From NCBI GenBank assembly GCA_016859345.1, contig CM029112.1, forward strand, positions 15,198,725 to 15,262,724: a DNA stretch of 64,000 nt. Direction: 5' to 3'. This DNA is from Istiophorus platypterus. Lineage: Eukaryota > Chordata > Actinopteri > Istiophoriformes > Istiophoridae. This document shows, piece by piece, positions 22,232-35,849 of this stretch. The position numbers were made by a program, and so were the translations under genes. Below the pieces are notes generated by a model, which did no database searches, was not told the origin of the DNA, and was given only the letters and a program-made list of their open reading frames with translations. The first letter of the stretch is position 1; each line of letters begins with the position of its first letter.

Positions 22232-23980
22232 AAGCCTTACAAGGAGGGAAGGAGGTGTGTTCTGTTTGTCAGAGGAGAGCCAATGTGTCTGCAATAATAA
22301 GCCCTCCATTATTCCCCATTACAAAGCGAGAGGGGAGGGGGCAGGGGAGGTGTTTAAAAGCTCGACACACAGTCGGACTCTCCACATTGTATTGTTGCTG
22401 ATTATTGTGTGGTGACTAACCGTTGTCCTGAAGGATGTTTTCCTGTCAACTAAAAAAATACAAGATTTTTTTATTCCTGACGCATGTTGTCTGCTTTCTT
22501 CTTCAGCAAATGATGTTAATTTTATTTCTCTCCTCTCCTTCAGTATACCTTTCAACCTGATCAATAAATTAAAGTTCCATAAAGCTTTATGTGGCCCCTG
22601 AGGGAGCTGTGCAAAATCTGATGAATGTCACTAGAGTCAGTGTTGGAGGTGAGGATTACAAATTTGAAAATGAAAATACAATCTGGAGGTGTGTAGTTAG
22701 AAAGAGGTGACCTTAGCAGTGTCACTCCTCATCTCTGCTTGAGGGTAATGGCTCACTTGGGTTATCGTGAAAAAAAAAAAAAAAATTTCAGTTGAGCCAA
22801 CAGGATTAGAAATAGATTAAAAAGTAGTAGAATGTTCTCAACCCATACAAGAGTATGTAATGACTGAGATTATCTCGAAAAAATAAAAAAAAACAAAAAT
22901 CAGCCAATCTGCAGATACATGGTTTTCACTGGATATTGACAAAAAGTTAGTTGTTATAACATAGCAACATCTTCTTTTGTAACAGGATGCATTTCAGTGG
23001 CATTTGTAATATTTGATACTCTGAATCTTTTAGTCAATATATGATTTGGTGTATATCACGTTTTCACAGTTTAAAAGTAGCCTACAAACTGGACAAGATA
23101 ACAATATGAATTTGAACAAAACTACAAAATTTTACCAGTCAAATATTTCTTATACATTCCCAGATTTTCTTGTGTGTGCAGAAAGTACATATTTTTTCAT
23201 CAGTTTGGAAATTTCAACAAATCCCAAGCTTTTTCAATTTACAAACGGTTGAGAAAAGCACTTGTAATTCTACACTGGCCAACATTTAGAGTTAGGTTTA
23301 CTTGTTGTTCTGTTGCTAGACTTTTACATCTTTGCTCTATTGTTCTCACTATTTCACATTTGTAGTTTTCTGCAGGAAAAAAAAAAAAAACCTTTTTCAC
23401 ACAGTTTCTCCAAATGTTGCACAGTGACGGTAAGTTGATTTTCCTCTTGCGGGATACCAGTGTCTTCACCGGTGTCAGTAGAGAACATGACGGATGATCA
23501 TTGCTCTTCCACCAGACACAGATCTTTGAAAACTTGAACCGATATCCATCATCTCTGTGCGTTATCTGTGTAATATGTTTCCATGGCATCCAAGAAGAAT
23601 TCTAATCTGAAGACTCATATGAAAAATATATTACAGTCAACAGTATAGTGACAAATGTGATGCATGAAAAAGGTTGATTTGTAAAAATATTATTGTAAAT
23701 CTCTATTTTGACAAAAGCTTAAAACGGAATGTCAGAAATTGAGACGTTCAAGAAAAAAGGTCAAGGAAATCATTGCCTTTTTTATATTCAGCAAACCAGT
23801 AAATCGCTTTCACAAAAGACTTTAATAAGTCTTCAAGTTGTGAGTTGATGAACAAGAGAATATGTATCTGTCAGTGCAGGTAAATTAATTCATCTATTCT
23901 TTCTGTAGGGAAGTATCACAACCAGTAGATGGCAATGTTTGGTTATCAAATGAGTGCATGTAAGTGCAATATATATATAA

Positions 23981-24032
<52 letters not shown>

Positions 24033-27000
24033 GTATATGTATATACAGAGAGAGAGATTTTTAAAAACTGCTGTATATTCATCTGAATTTGCTGTTATAT
24101 ATTGTTAATGATTTTATTTACGAGCAAATCCACGTGGCTTTGTTTCGGTGCTTCTTGATTACATTAAAATACATATTAAAATACATTTGTCCCATCCTGC
24201 GGTATTTTACTTTTCTTCCTTCACTATACCGTGAAATCTGATTTATGAGCTGTGCTCTAATGACCTTAACCAAAAATGCCAAAATTATTGCATTAATAAT
24301 TTAAAAACATTTAAAATTGAATCGGCTTTGTGTTTCTCTATGCAACTGATTAAATATACAAGCTCTGGAAACAAACTGTGCAAAATAAAAAAAGAAAGAA
24401 AAAGAAATATATATGTGTGTGTATACGCAGTCAGTTCAAGTCACATGGTTTTTTCCGCCTGGTGCTGTTGAACATGATACACACAGTAATAAAATGTGAT
24501 GGTAACCTCTGGTGCTTGAAGTGCTCCCTGTATATGCGCGCGCATGCTAGTGTGCGTGCGTCTTTGTGTGTCTGTGTGTTTGCGTGTTTGTTACTGAAGC
24601 AATGTCACTTGTAATATGTTGCTGTGAGAAGTAAAAGGTCAAGATGACAGATCACAGAAAAAATAAAAAGCCTCCTTCCCCTCCTCCCCGAGACAAGCAG
24701 CAGTACCTGCTAACGGCCTGTCTTTTAAAATGCCAATATTTATTTAGGCCTTTGTCTTGTTATTACTGTTGCAAATTCTATTCTAATTTATTGCCCATTT
24801 GTAATAAAATCTGTTGGGCTTTTTTTTTTCACTTCAGACAGCATCGCCTTTTGATGTGTTAGGAGACACATTCTGGATTTGAATGTAATGCAGCTCTGCC
24901 CTTCCAAACAACCGAAGTTAGCCAGTCAAAGCTGCATTCAGAGACTGACTTTGCCTGCGACCATTAAAGAAACATCTCTCTTTTTGGCTTATATTCCCTT
25001 TGAAGCCTTTTTAAAAAGGCAGCCATGCAGATAGACCCACACTCATCTCCATATGTTTCTGCACTTATCTACTCATCAAACAAGTCAGTCACCTGCTCAC
25101 AGTCTGCTGACAGCAAGGTTATCCATCTTAATGGAGCCATGAAACATCCACTACCAGCTTTTAATCGAATATTCATATTTGACTCCAGCAACCCCCTCCC
25201 CCACAAGATTGATCATACCACTCTTTAAAAAGTTTCCTCCTCCTGCACCTGCTTAGTAGCGACGTGAAGCAGCTTTGTCAGGTGGCAAAATGACAGTGTT
25301 GTCTGTCGCAACAGCAGTTATAAAGATACAAAGGAAATGTTGGACCCATTATGGCAACAGATGAGCCTCGACCGAAAGGTCTGGGTTTAACCCATATGGC
25401 TGCACTGACAGACTGACAGTGGAAAAAAGAATAAAGATGAATATATTATTACTGCATTCTACTGGGTTACAAGGAAAAAGAAAACTGTAGGGGGCCTGCT
25501 CTGCCCAAACTTTTTAAATCTGTTTCTAGTCATGCTACATTTACTCTGCATCCAACAGATATTAGAAAATGTTGTTTTTTTATGAAAGATGGATGACCTG
25601 ATATGTTTGGTTAATGGTTCTGAGGAACATTTCCAGTCATATTTAAGTATCAGAAGTGGTAGTTTTACAAGTAGTCTGGACTCCAGTGTCACAGCAGTAA
25701 AATTTTTGAACTTTTAGATACACATCTAAATCGTGTTTTTCAGGCTTTGTGCATCAATGATACTCTATTTAAGAAATTTTTAAGACTCCAGTCATTTGAA
25801 TGAAAACCCACATCAGCAGGTGCAATGAACCATTTTTAAAAACGGTCATTAAACTATCATGCAGGCTGTGACGCTCGAGAGAAGGAGACCTAATTCTCCA
25901 AGAGGGAGCCTATTTCACAAACTTTACCTGAAACCTTACTTACTCACCACATAGAGCTTAGAGTCAACAACAAGTTATAATGTGCCATCAACACATCATA
26001 GGAAGTGATCTCTTGTCGCAGTAAATCTTCCTTCAGCCCCAAGTGGTGACTTTCAGTTTCTGAATGGATCGTCCAACATTTCTCACATTAAAAGAGAGAA
26101 GGAGTCCAGAGCCATTTAACTGCTCAGAAAGACTACTGGCTTAGGCCTCCCATAGGAAATCAGGCTTATGGTCACTGCAGTTATTCCATTATCAATACGA
26201 TCATATGAATATGCCCTTTTTCATTCACGTGGATCCAATGCTGCACAACAGAAGAGAAGGGAATAAGAAGGTGTTGCACATAAATGCACCACATGGACTA
26301 TAAACATTATCTGTCCTGTGGGTGAGGGTTATTTTCTCCTTTTCTTCTTCACCATCATGTAGTCTACATTTTGCATTTCATCCCTTATTAGTATATTCTA
26401 TGTAGGTTGTCTGTTCAGTAGTAGCAAACTGTCTGAATAATTTATGATTTAGCTCGCAAAATATTAGAAGTGGGTCCTGTGATATGTTAAAAAGTGGCTG
26501 CGGAGAGAGCATGTGCAGCTCCTGGAGGGAAGCAGGCACATGAAGAGGCTGTTTTAAGGGGAGCCACTGGTGGAGGGAGGTCTGTTGGAAGAGATGCCGC
26601 TAGAGGTTTATTCTATACTTTACGAAAGGTATCTAGTGATGCTAAATATGACTAGCTGACATTTAATAGGGTCAGTTGGAAGTAGACCCAGTAGTCTGAT
26701 GGTTCTTGGCCTGTCATGAGACTCAGTGACTGTCCGCATCCTCTAGCAGAGGATATAACTAATATCTGTTGTGGCTGCTGGGTCAGAGGGTAAAGTATAA
26801 TTTTCTTCTTGTACCAGTGAGGTGACTATTTTTTGCTGTTTTTTTCTTAAAGACTTTGCTTCAGGCTGCTGGCACTCAAAATGAACACTGGTATGTTCCA
26901 CAACTTAATGGCGAGGTTCCTGAAACTCTATTGCTTTCCTGATCATTATAGCACAGCTGCTTGGATACTGGACATCGCCAGCAAAGTGCTAGACCTACAG

Positions 27001-27739
27001 CGTGAGTGGCTTTCCACAGGTGGAGAGTAAATACCTCCACTGGAGCAATTCAAGATGTTCTGTAGCAATATCCTGTGCTGTTGATGCACATAACCAAACA
27101 TTCTGTAACTGAAGAAGAAAAAACAGCTACTAATGAGGGATGTTATGAGTTTTACAACTTAGATTTTCTTTAGTGATGCACAACAAATATAAGAAAGCTG
27201 TACAGAAAGATGTGGAACTCTGTCTGCCCTTGGTCTTTGTCATTGCTCTTTGAACATGTATATTCCATGTTTTCTCACAAAATGATGAACCACTAAAAAG
27301 CGCCCCCCCCCCAGGAAAAGGTCAAGATCTGTGGTATTTCGTGATGAAACCAGGGGCGCAGTGACAATCACAGATGACGCTGTGCTGCTTAGGGAAGTGG
27401 AATAATTTCTGATCTCATCATATTATTCCATTGGTAGCTAATGAGGATTATAGGTACTTAGTCAGGAAATGCTCAGAGAAAGGTGTGGGTGGATGCTGAA
27501 AACCCTGATATCTTGTACTAATGGATGTAACACAAAATAAGAATAAGTACAGTTTTTTTACTTCAGTGATTACATTTTAATGACATCCCAAACGAGCTCC
27601 AAATAGCTGCACCTGATTCTTTCCAGAGTCTGTTTTATTTCTAAATTACTGTGAATCATTTTAGGAGCACATTATGTTAATTTCCCGTTTGCGAAATGTG
27701 GAGTTTTTTCAACCAATAGCATCATGAGCCTCTATCCTT
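22232..27739. other. Intergenic sequence with (TA)n tract; no gene seen
   Basis: Contains a TA repeat at 23969-24046, a perfect 16-bp palindrome GCCTTTTTAAAAAGGC (25005-25020) and one unrecognised 49-codon ORF (26881-27030). No splice-bounded exon or known protein motif was found. Confidence 0.65.
23969..24046. repeat. (TA)n microsatellite
   Basis: Nearly pure TA with an interruption near 23979-23984, ending in TATG units and a short GA tract. Confidence 0.96.
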
Positions 27740-27762
27740 AAAAAAAAAAAAAAAAAAAAAAA
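27740..27762. repeat. Poly-A tract
   Basis: Twenty-three consecutive A. It could be the end of an old retroposed element, but I recognise no SINE or LINE body before it. Confidence 0.9.
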
Positions 27763-27965
27763 GTAACTCGGTCATTTATAAAACAAGTTGTTGCTTATTT
27801 CTGTCAAACACACGTTCACATGCACGTTTTCTCTGTGTTCATTTATCCGACTTCCTATGAACTATGCTTCATACTACAGTCACTCTCTTTGTGTGCAAGT
27901 TTGCTCAGCAAAAGCTCTTGAAGTGTTGCACAAACATAAAGGAGTTCTGTATTTTTATTGATTTG

Positions 27966-28114
27966 TATGTGTGTGTGTGTGTGTGTGTGTGTGGGAGAGG
28001 AAGAGAGAGAGAAATGAGCAATTGATATTTATTTTCAAATTACTGCAACTGAAAAACCACAGGAAGTGGTGATTTATACTCTCAATGAAAAGACCAGGAA
28101 ATGTAAGTTACGAG

Positions 28115-28149
<35 letters not shown>

Positions 28150-28232
28150 TCGGGGGGGGGGTGGATACCATAGCATCTGTTTCTCTATCTGTCAGTCTCA
28201 TGTTTGTGGTTGAGTTACCCTCTCTCTCTTTG

Positions 28233-28292
<60 letters not shown>

Positions 28293-28560
28293 GCAAACCC
28301 CTTGCGGCCATTCCGACTCCCAGACAGCTGTTTGGTGACCTGGTAGCACCCCTCCTTCCCCTCCCACAGCATGTCTCACACACACACACACACACACACA
28401 CTATGTACACACATAGAGAGAGAGAGACACACACACACGTACACGTACACACACACCGACATTCTGCCATACACATGGCAGCCTGGCATGTGTGCCACCA
28501 CCGGTATCCCCGAGCCATCACACACACATACATACACAGACAAATACAATCACATGCAGA
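27966..28560. repeat. Cluster of (TG)n / (CA)n microsatellites
   Basis: TG at 27966-27993, 28115-28149 and 28230-28291; CA at 28375-28401 and shorter CA/GA tracts to about 28560; a G10 run at 28152-28161. ORFs here are artefacts of repeated Cys-Val or Thr-His codons. Confidence 0.95.
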
Positions 28561-31004
28561 CACCTTCAGTCCCACCCACTCACTGCTCTGATCGTCGAGT
28601 GTTGTCCATTCATAGCTGGCGTCAGAACACAACATTTTTTTTTCATTACACGAACCTCGTGAAACTGTTTTTTGATGATCAACACTGGCAAAAGAACATG
28701 TTTTCCTTGATGGCACATGAAGGTGCCTGTTATAACAGGAACCTTGCATTAGGACACCAGGGCCAATTGCTGAACTGAGGGCCGGGGACTTGCAGGTCAA
28801 CTCTAATAACTCAGCCAGATGCAACCCAAATAAAACAGGGTGAAATGCAGACAGCTCTGGGGGTTTATATGTGCTGTGGGCAAAGGAAGGGGATGGAGCT
28901 CATGAAGTCATTGTGAAACAACCGTAAAGAGTGGGAGCCTGAATTTGTTTGTTTTGTGGTGACCGTCAGTGCTTGAATGGATGGGGAACACAAGTGGGTG
29001 GACATTCAGGGCACGTGTTTGGCAAGCCAGCAACATCCAGCGATGCAAAGTCAACCACTGACAGCGACGAAGCAGGTCCAGGGACATTAGAAGTATAACC
29101 TGAGGAGACTTTTTGGGGACCCACATGAACCAAAACTAGAGTTAGATTCCATTGGTTGAAAAATCCAAATAAAATGCCTCAGTTCCTGAAATAGTTTTTG
29201 GGTCCTTTGTAGGGCTTCTGGAGTTGGAAAAGGTCACAGTTTCATTCATCCATTTGCAGATAATTTTAGATTTCATTGTAATTTTCCAATCCTCTTTGTT
29301 AGTTTTGCTGACTTTCAGCAAAGCTTGTAATAATGTGAACGTCATAATCCTGGGGGACTGCAGGAATTTTTAGAGCTGAATAAGCATTTTTGGCATTTCA
29401 TCAAACGCACTTGGTTTAGGCAATGGACTTTTAAAGGATGTGCCATGCCCCTATTCCTGACTGTCACATTCATGTACGATGAGGTGCAGCCAAACTGTCT
29501 GGAAACTGTCCAATGTGAAGGCACTGGGGTCCCGTCTCATATTGTCCTTCTGGCTTCAGTGGACCATGATCGCCGATTTGCGCAGGAGCAGTTTGCAGCA
29601 GAGTGTGACACAGTCAGGCTGAGAAAGCACCTTCTCATCAGGTACAAACATCAGCATATGCAGTTCCACCTACAGTCGACATTACTTGTAAATTATGAGT
29701 TGCTTCTCCTGACTAGTTTTCCCTGCAGCCCTGACCAGGATAAGCAGCTACCAAATGGAAACAAAGATAAGTCGAGGTACACTGACTGTATCGGACCACC
29801 TGTGGTCTAAATATTCTTATATCGTGGTAGACTGGGATCCTGACCAGCATGCTCCCTTATACAATCCAGCCCCTTTTGATCCTGAAAGAGACTATAAGTG
29901 TCTGCATTCTCTTTAACCCCCCCCCCGAGCTAACTAACAAATAACTGAAAAAAGATAATCGGGTCACTGGTCAAATGTAGGCTGTTGCATCTCCTTTTAT
30001 GTGTCAAATCAATACTAAAAAAGGATACAGTAGGCATTCTGACCAGCCACACTACATTGCACTTTGCAAAGGTTGCACAATATGGTATAGTATGCCCTTA
30101 AGAATACCAGAGAATTTCAAGTCCTGAGAATATTGTTATCATCATCATTATTATTATTATTATTATTCCTATGGGGAGAGAGAGCATATCTGTGATCCTC
30201 AATAGTTTTAGGCTTTAATGACTTCATAGTCCCTCATTGAATTCTAATTTCATGTACAAGGAGGCTCTATTTAATTTGTATTTGCATGCTACATTCCTAC
30301 TTTTGTTGTACTTTGGAGAATATTCTCTATCATTGCACTATTAGTAATCCATCATTTTAATATATTTAAGTCGTCCTACAGGGATGCATATGCTCAATAT
30401 TCAGATTATGCGACTTCAGGCACTTCAGTGTAAGATCTTTGACATCTCAAAGTAATAATCCTGTCGGGAGACACTGTAATATGTTTGTGATTTCCACTTA
30501 TCAGTTCATAATAACCCGACTGAGAATTATGGCACTTTTAATGTCACAATGGCATTTTGTGACATCTTTATCGACCTAGCTTCTTACAGCTTTGGTGTGG
30601 TATTTATCGGTGTAGGTTGCCTGTCCTTGTAGGATTACGAGAGTTCTTCCTTGTTCAGTAACAGGGTCACTGGTTGATTGAAACCAGCGTGTCAGCGCGG
30701 TGTCTCACCACTCCGCGACAAATCCTAACATGGTATTTTTTTTTAAGCCGCAGATGTGCACATAACGTGGATTCATAGCACATCCACACAATGAAAAAAG
30801 AATTAGTGACCAGTACCCGAACACAACACACATGTGCACGCACAGCCTGCTCTGCGCCTCTCCAGATGTTTGACAGTCGTTTGCTGAGTCAGGTGTGAAT
30901 TGTGATTATAAACCCATTTGCGAAGTTGGTATTACGGTTGTACCCCCCCCCCCCAAGCTCCCAAGTTATGGACCCACTAAGGCTGATGATACATGTAGAT
31001 ATAC
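28561..31004. other. Intergenic sequence, no supportable gene
   Basis: Includes a 121-codon open frame at 29445-29810 with no recognised motif and no splice context, and poly-C runs at 29917-29926 and 30943-30954. Nothing else is identified. Confidence 0.65.
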
Positions 31005-31060
<56 letters not shown>

Positions 31061-31061
31061 C
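31005..31061. repeat. (GATA)n microsatellite
   Basis: About fourteen tandem GATA units without interruption. Confidence 0.97.
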
Positions 31062-32465
31062 TATTCTATAGGTTCCGACCTTCTCTGATGGGGAAGTTGA
31101 GTGGAAGTGGCATCTGACATTTGGCCTGACATTTTCCTAAAACCCCTCCCACCAGAACATCTATAGTTGGGATCACGAGTTCCGCCCTCTAATTAACATA
31201 TACATACATTTTTATGCTGATTACCTCTGTGTTACCCCCCAATGGAGCAAACCCGAAACTCTGAACTCCCTGGAAATTTATTAACAAAACAAAAATGACA
31301 CGACAGTTTATTTTTTTTCCCCGTGAACCTTTAGCAATGCAGTAAAATGATTTAGTCCTAATAGTCTACGACATGTGTCCATGTTGTCCTCTTCTTCATT
31401 TCTCATCACAGTACTTCCGGTGCACCTGAAAAACGTGTTTTGTCTTCCAAAGTAGAGTTTCCCAGAATACTTTTCTTCCCTGTCCCTTCACCCCCCCCCC
31501 CCCCCTTACCTCAAACTTCACATAATGTGACTCGGTCCGTGAGAACAGGTGCACAACATGTGCATGATGTGCATAATGTGCATGAGAGTCTTTTTTTTTT
31601 CCACCTGTCTTCGAGGACGTGTCTCCCGTGGGAATGCAAACTTTGACGCAACCTCCCGAACCGAAATAAAGCAGCTCTGCTCGGGCTTCTGCTGTTTGGA
31701 GGCGACGGCGGAATTTCGAGCATTCACGGGGCATTTCGGTGCAGCAGAGGAACTAAAGCTTCGCGTCCTCTGTTTCCACGTCGGAAGTTCTCCAGGCAAA
31801 GACGCAGTGGAACCTGAGCAATTTTTATTTTTGCTCCAGTAAATGAGGGAAAAAAAACAACTTCTACAGCAACAGCGCAGAACACTTTGGTGAAAATGTG
31901 CAGGCGGGCGACAACGTGTCCTCTTTCAGACTTCGGGGGCAAAGATAATTTAAAAATTTATTTATTTTTTTTACAATTCACAGCAGGGCACAGTGAAATT
32001 AGGGATTATTCGTGTCTCCAGTAATCCCGTTGGAGACTAATAGGTCTACATTGGCATTCACGGGTTGCTCTTGTGTGTGTGCCCACATTTGAACTAATCC
32101 TCAGTGGTAGGTGAAGATGGAGCAGTTGGCTTTCATTTGCCATTTCCTATCGATATTGTATTTGCCTTTGCACCACTAGTTGGTGTATATATTTTTATAG
32201 ACCCTTATCTGCTCTGTTGTGCTCCGGTTTTCCGGATGGATTGACTGTATGGGAATCCCAAAAGGCATGAATGGAGGGAGGCTGTTGCCAAAGAGGGGGA
32301 GTATTCTTTACCAAAAAAAAAAAGATAAGAATGGAGATGGTCAAGTGTCTCAGAGGGGAGGGACACGTTGTTGCCTGAATCGTTTTTTGATTTAGCACAA
32401 CTCTGCCTGTTTTATTCTGTGTCTTACAGAGCTACTTCCTGAAGGAGCTTTAGCGCAGAGCAGGG
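31062..32465. other. Region upstream of grin2a 5' UTR, partly CpG-rich
   Basis: Base composition rises in GC and CpG around 31600-31930 compared with flanking AT-rich DNA, and a C15 run lies at 31491-31505. This may be the distal part of the grin2a promoter. No TATA box or REST (RE1) site was recognised. Confidence 0.45.
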
Positions 32466-32669
32466 GGAGAGAGAGAGAGAGGGAGAGAGAGAGGGAGAGG
32501 GAGGGAGAGAGAGAGAGAGAGACAGAGAGAGAGAGCGACAGACCGACGGACCGGCAGTCCGTCTATCTATCCAGCTGCCCCTGCCTCTGCAGAAGCGCGC
32601 AGGCAGCATACACATAGACAAGACGCGAAATCACACGCACGCGTGCACATTCAGCACACCCGTACACTG

Positions 32670-32707
<38 letters not shown>

Positions 32708-32738
32708 ACGACGAGAGAGAGAGAGAGAGAGAGAGGGA
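32466..32738. repeat. GA-rich and CA tracts in the putative promoter/5' UTR
   Basis: (GA)n-type purine tract at 32466-32535, (CA)n at 32677-32703 and (GA)n at 32712-32738, inside the GC-rich region upstream of grin2a. GA tracts could bind GAGA-type factors or raise UTR structure; this is not shown by the sequence. Confidence 0.9.
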
Positions 32739-33299
32739 GGCAGAGAGACGTTGGGAGCGGGTCCCATGCACGGTTTGCAGGCTGCCGGAGCATCCACCGT
32801 AGTAGCCAATGTGCGTGCGCGTCTATGTGTGCGTCCGGCGGCCGCTCGCCTGCCTCTTCCCTTCCTCGGCGCTCCTCTCCTCGGCCGGGACAGGAATGAA
32901 GGGACACCGGGAGCTCTGATCGCACAGAGGCAGGTCGAGCCCCCCCACAATGCGCGGGGCCAGTAGATATTGCGGTGGAGAATCAGCGTCAGGCGCACAC
33001 ACAATGAAGATTGGATTACAACAACAGTGATTTTTTTTTTTTATTCGCAGCTGCGCGCCCGTGAAGTGCTGAAATCGGGGGATTTCATTCATACATTTTT
33101 TTTTTTTTTTTTTTTTGGACACGGTGGGAATAATTCGTTGCCAGAGATTTGGTGATTTTTTTTTTTCTTCTTCCTCCTGTTGTGCGGTGTTTGTGAGAGT
33201 GATCCTCCTCAGAGGTTGCATGGTTTCTCGGAGGAGAGAGGGGACTGTTGCAATGTCATCACACACCACTGTTTTGGAGCTCTGTGGAAGGGAGATGCT
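32540..33299 (+). promoter_or_regulatory. grin2a: Putative grin2a promoter / non-coding first exon
   Basis: The most CpG-rich stretch of the window (about 32560-33000) is followed by a consensus donor GAGATGCT|GTAAGTAC at 33299/33300. Mammalian GRIN2A also starts with a non-coding exon, with the start codon placed just inside exon 2, as at 42575. The transcription start is unknown, so the left boundary is nominal. ATGs here open upstream ORFs at 32766-32966 (66 codons), 32950-33030 (26 codons) and 33220 to the donor. Inhibitory upstream ORFs are known in the mammalian GluN2A leader. Confidence 0.5.
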
Positions 33300-34167
33300 G
33301 TAAGTACTTTGCCATGTCTGTTATTTTTTTTTTTCCTCTGAATTTGGGTTTGGATGATCGTGCTCCCTCTCCCCCCCCCTCCCTCCCTCTCCCTCTCCCT
33401 CTCCCTCCTCTCCTCATCAGCGGGTGCCGTGCGGGTTTTTCCCACGGGCGTCCCTTATCAAAAGTGCGGCACCCACACCACAGAGAGCACAGCTGTCCCC
33501 TAGAACACGGTCGACCGGGATCTAAACGATGCGTGGCAGGCAGCGTGAGATGCAAACAAACAAACCACACGAATCAAATTCTCTTCTCACAGTCTTTTTA
33601 GGTCTAGTGTTATAATTTCCTTTAGAATCCACAACGCTGGCGCAGTGAGCGGAGCGCAGGCTGCTTCAAAGCGCATCTGTACACATCATCCCTCAGCCGG
33701 ACAAAAAAAATCAAGCTTAGCACTTTTATTCCTCTGAGATAAATTCAAGTACAAACAGAAACTGATTGTACAGGTGAAATAAAAGAGAGATGTCTCTCTT
33801 TTGGGCAAATGCATCCGGCATCTCCCAGTTATCGCACAGTACGACCACGAAGCCCGGTTTCACCCCCCCCCCCCGGAAGAAATCGGGATATATGCAGAGA
33901 ACACGCCATATAATTAAGGGACGGATGCTTTCAGGTGTTATCATCCAGAGGTTGCATAGCGGGCTGCGGGGTTTCGGTTGGCACAACTTCCAGCTCCTCT
34001 CCATCCCATACGAGGACGAACGAGAAGCGCAACATCCCCGAGATCTCCCGGAGCGCAGCGCCTCTGTTCCCGTTGTAATGCGATTTTGGGGCCAGATCTT
34101 GCGTCCGCCCTCCTGCAGAAACGTGACAGAGAGCGAACACGGACTTTGACCTGAATAATGATAAAAA

Positions 34168-34459
34168 ACAACAACAACAACAACAACAACAACAAAAAAC
34201 CCTTTCACTATCTAAAGAGCGTCCTGGCCACGAGTGGAGGAGACGGGCCCAGGTTTCTCCAGTAGGGGTCACACTTGTATTGTGTTGGTTCCACTGAAAC
34301 GAACGGAGAATAAATTTATATCCGCTCTTCCCCTCCGCTCTGTCTCCCCTGTTCTCGGGACTCAGTCACGTTGTTAAAGCGCAGTTTTCCTATAGCAGAG
34401 AAACTCTCTCTCTCTCTCTCTCTCTCTCCCTCTCTCTCTCTCTCTCTTTCCCTCTCTCC

Positions 34460-34491
<32 letters not shown>
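34168..34491. repeat. (AAC)n and (TC)n microsatellites
   Basis: AAC triplets at 34168-34195, then a long, mostly pure TC tract at 34404-34491. Confidence 0.94.
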
Positions 34492-35849
34492 AAAGGCGCC
34501 AGCCTCAGCCCATGGAGGGGCAATCCATATTTTTATGACAGCAAAAGGAAATAATATATTAACCCACTACCTCCCTCATGTTGATTGAGGCCCTGACCAT
34601 TCTGCCTTCTGTTTTTTTTCCCCTTCTTTTACTATTCAGCAAGAGTGTGTTTGTGTGTTTGTGTGCATTTATGACAGAGTATTGTTTTAAGTATTGTTGC
34701 ATTAATTACTACCAATCACTCATCGGTAGCATGGGCAAGAAAGAAGGGCGTAGATAGAAACAATGAGTATGACAGGATTAAAGGATGGAAGAGTAGAATT
34801 TGTGTGACATGGATGTGATTTTTAAAACACCAATATTAATACCTGGAGGAAGACATTATTAGCAGATTACAGCCTTGAAGTTATTCAGTCAGAGGGTACT
34901 TCTTCTAAAAATGTAACTGGTCAAAATTCAAGTCGCAGCGAAGTACAGAGCAGATTGCTCCAGCAAAGCAGCACTGCTGTGTTTCAAATTCATCAGCATT
35001 GTTCATGGCTGAGTAAAGCCTGAAATCACCTCTGATTCCGGCCTCAGAGAAAAGATTCCTTTCCCGTCGGGCTAAGACAGAAAGACTGCATGTCTTGAAG
35101 AAGCTCAGCATCTAACCGCTCTGAATGGCAACATGTAATGTGCTTGTATTATAATTACATTGCATTACAACATAGAATTATAATGTATTCTAATCACGCT
35201 CTCTTTCTTTATCCATTATTTTCTCTTTTTTGTGCTTTGGCAACATAAATGTATTTACATGTCATGCCAATAACGCAAATTTAAATTCAGAAAGAGCGTT
35301 GGTGGTCTAATATGGGCCTCCTGCATGCTAATGAAGCAGAAAGTAACTGATGCAATTAGCACTAAAAGAAGTGAAAATAAAGGAGAGAGGAGACGTACTG
35401 TGGCATTGAGTTTAATCTTCCAATATAGCACAGAGGTATAGGTTTGTATTGGGCATCAGGTGCAGAGCGAGAGAGAAAGAGAAAGCACAGTTTACATCCA
35501 TTATATAAGAGAATACTAGTGATCTCACTTCTTTCTTTGTCTATTTCTCTCTTGCGCGTGCACACACACACACACACATACACAGACTCAGTGGGTTTGT
35601 AGGGAGCTAAAGAGGTATGTGCAGTGGGCAGACAACATGTTGAAGCCTGAGTGGTAACAGACGATTACTTCCACTGGGCTTCTCATGGGCGCTCATGCAC
35701 ACGTCAGGGCACACAGAGCAGATGGCTGGGGCCTGGGAGAGAGAATGAATGAAGGAATGGCTGGGAGAAAATGGATAGAGGAATGAGGTGACAAAGAGGA
35801 AGAATGTCAGAAGAGATGGGGATTAGTATTTGTGTTTTTTGAGGGTTAC

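Noticed and set aside
28721..28815. Possible tRNA-like A box (TGGCTGAGTTATTAGAG on the minus strand)
   Set aside because: No B box at a proper distance.
28198..28824. Long frames rich in Thr-His or Cys-Val
   Set aside because: They are translations of (CA)n/(TG)n microsatellites, as are similar frames at 8.7-9.1, 48.5-49.1, 62.0-62.4 and 63.3-63.7 kb.
29445..29810. 121-codon plus-strand open frame
   Set aside because: No recognised motif, no splice or promoter context and no repeat hallmark. It could be chance; left unannotated as a gene.
31005..31061. Regular GATA array considered as a possible array-type locus
   Set aside because: A simple tetranucleotide microsatellite without spacers.
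33726..34208. 160-codon minus-strand frame
   Set aside because: Includes a poly-Val stretch from the (AAC)n repeat and shows no conserved domain; it lies in the CpG-richer start of grin2a intron 1.
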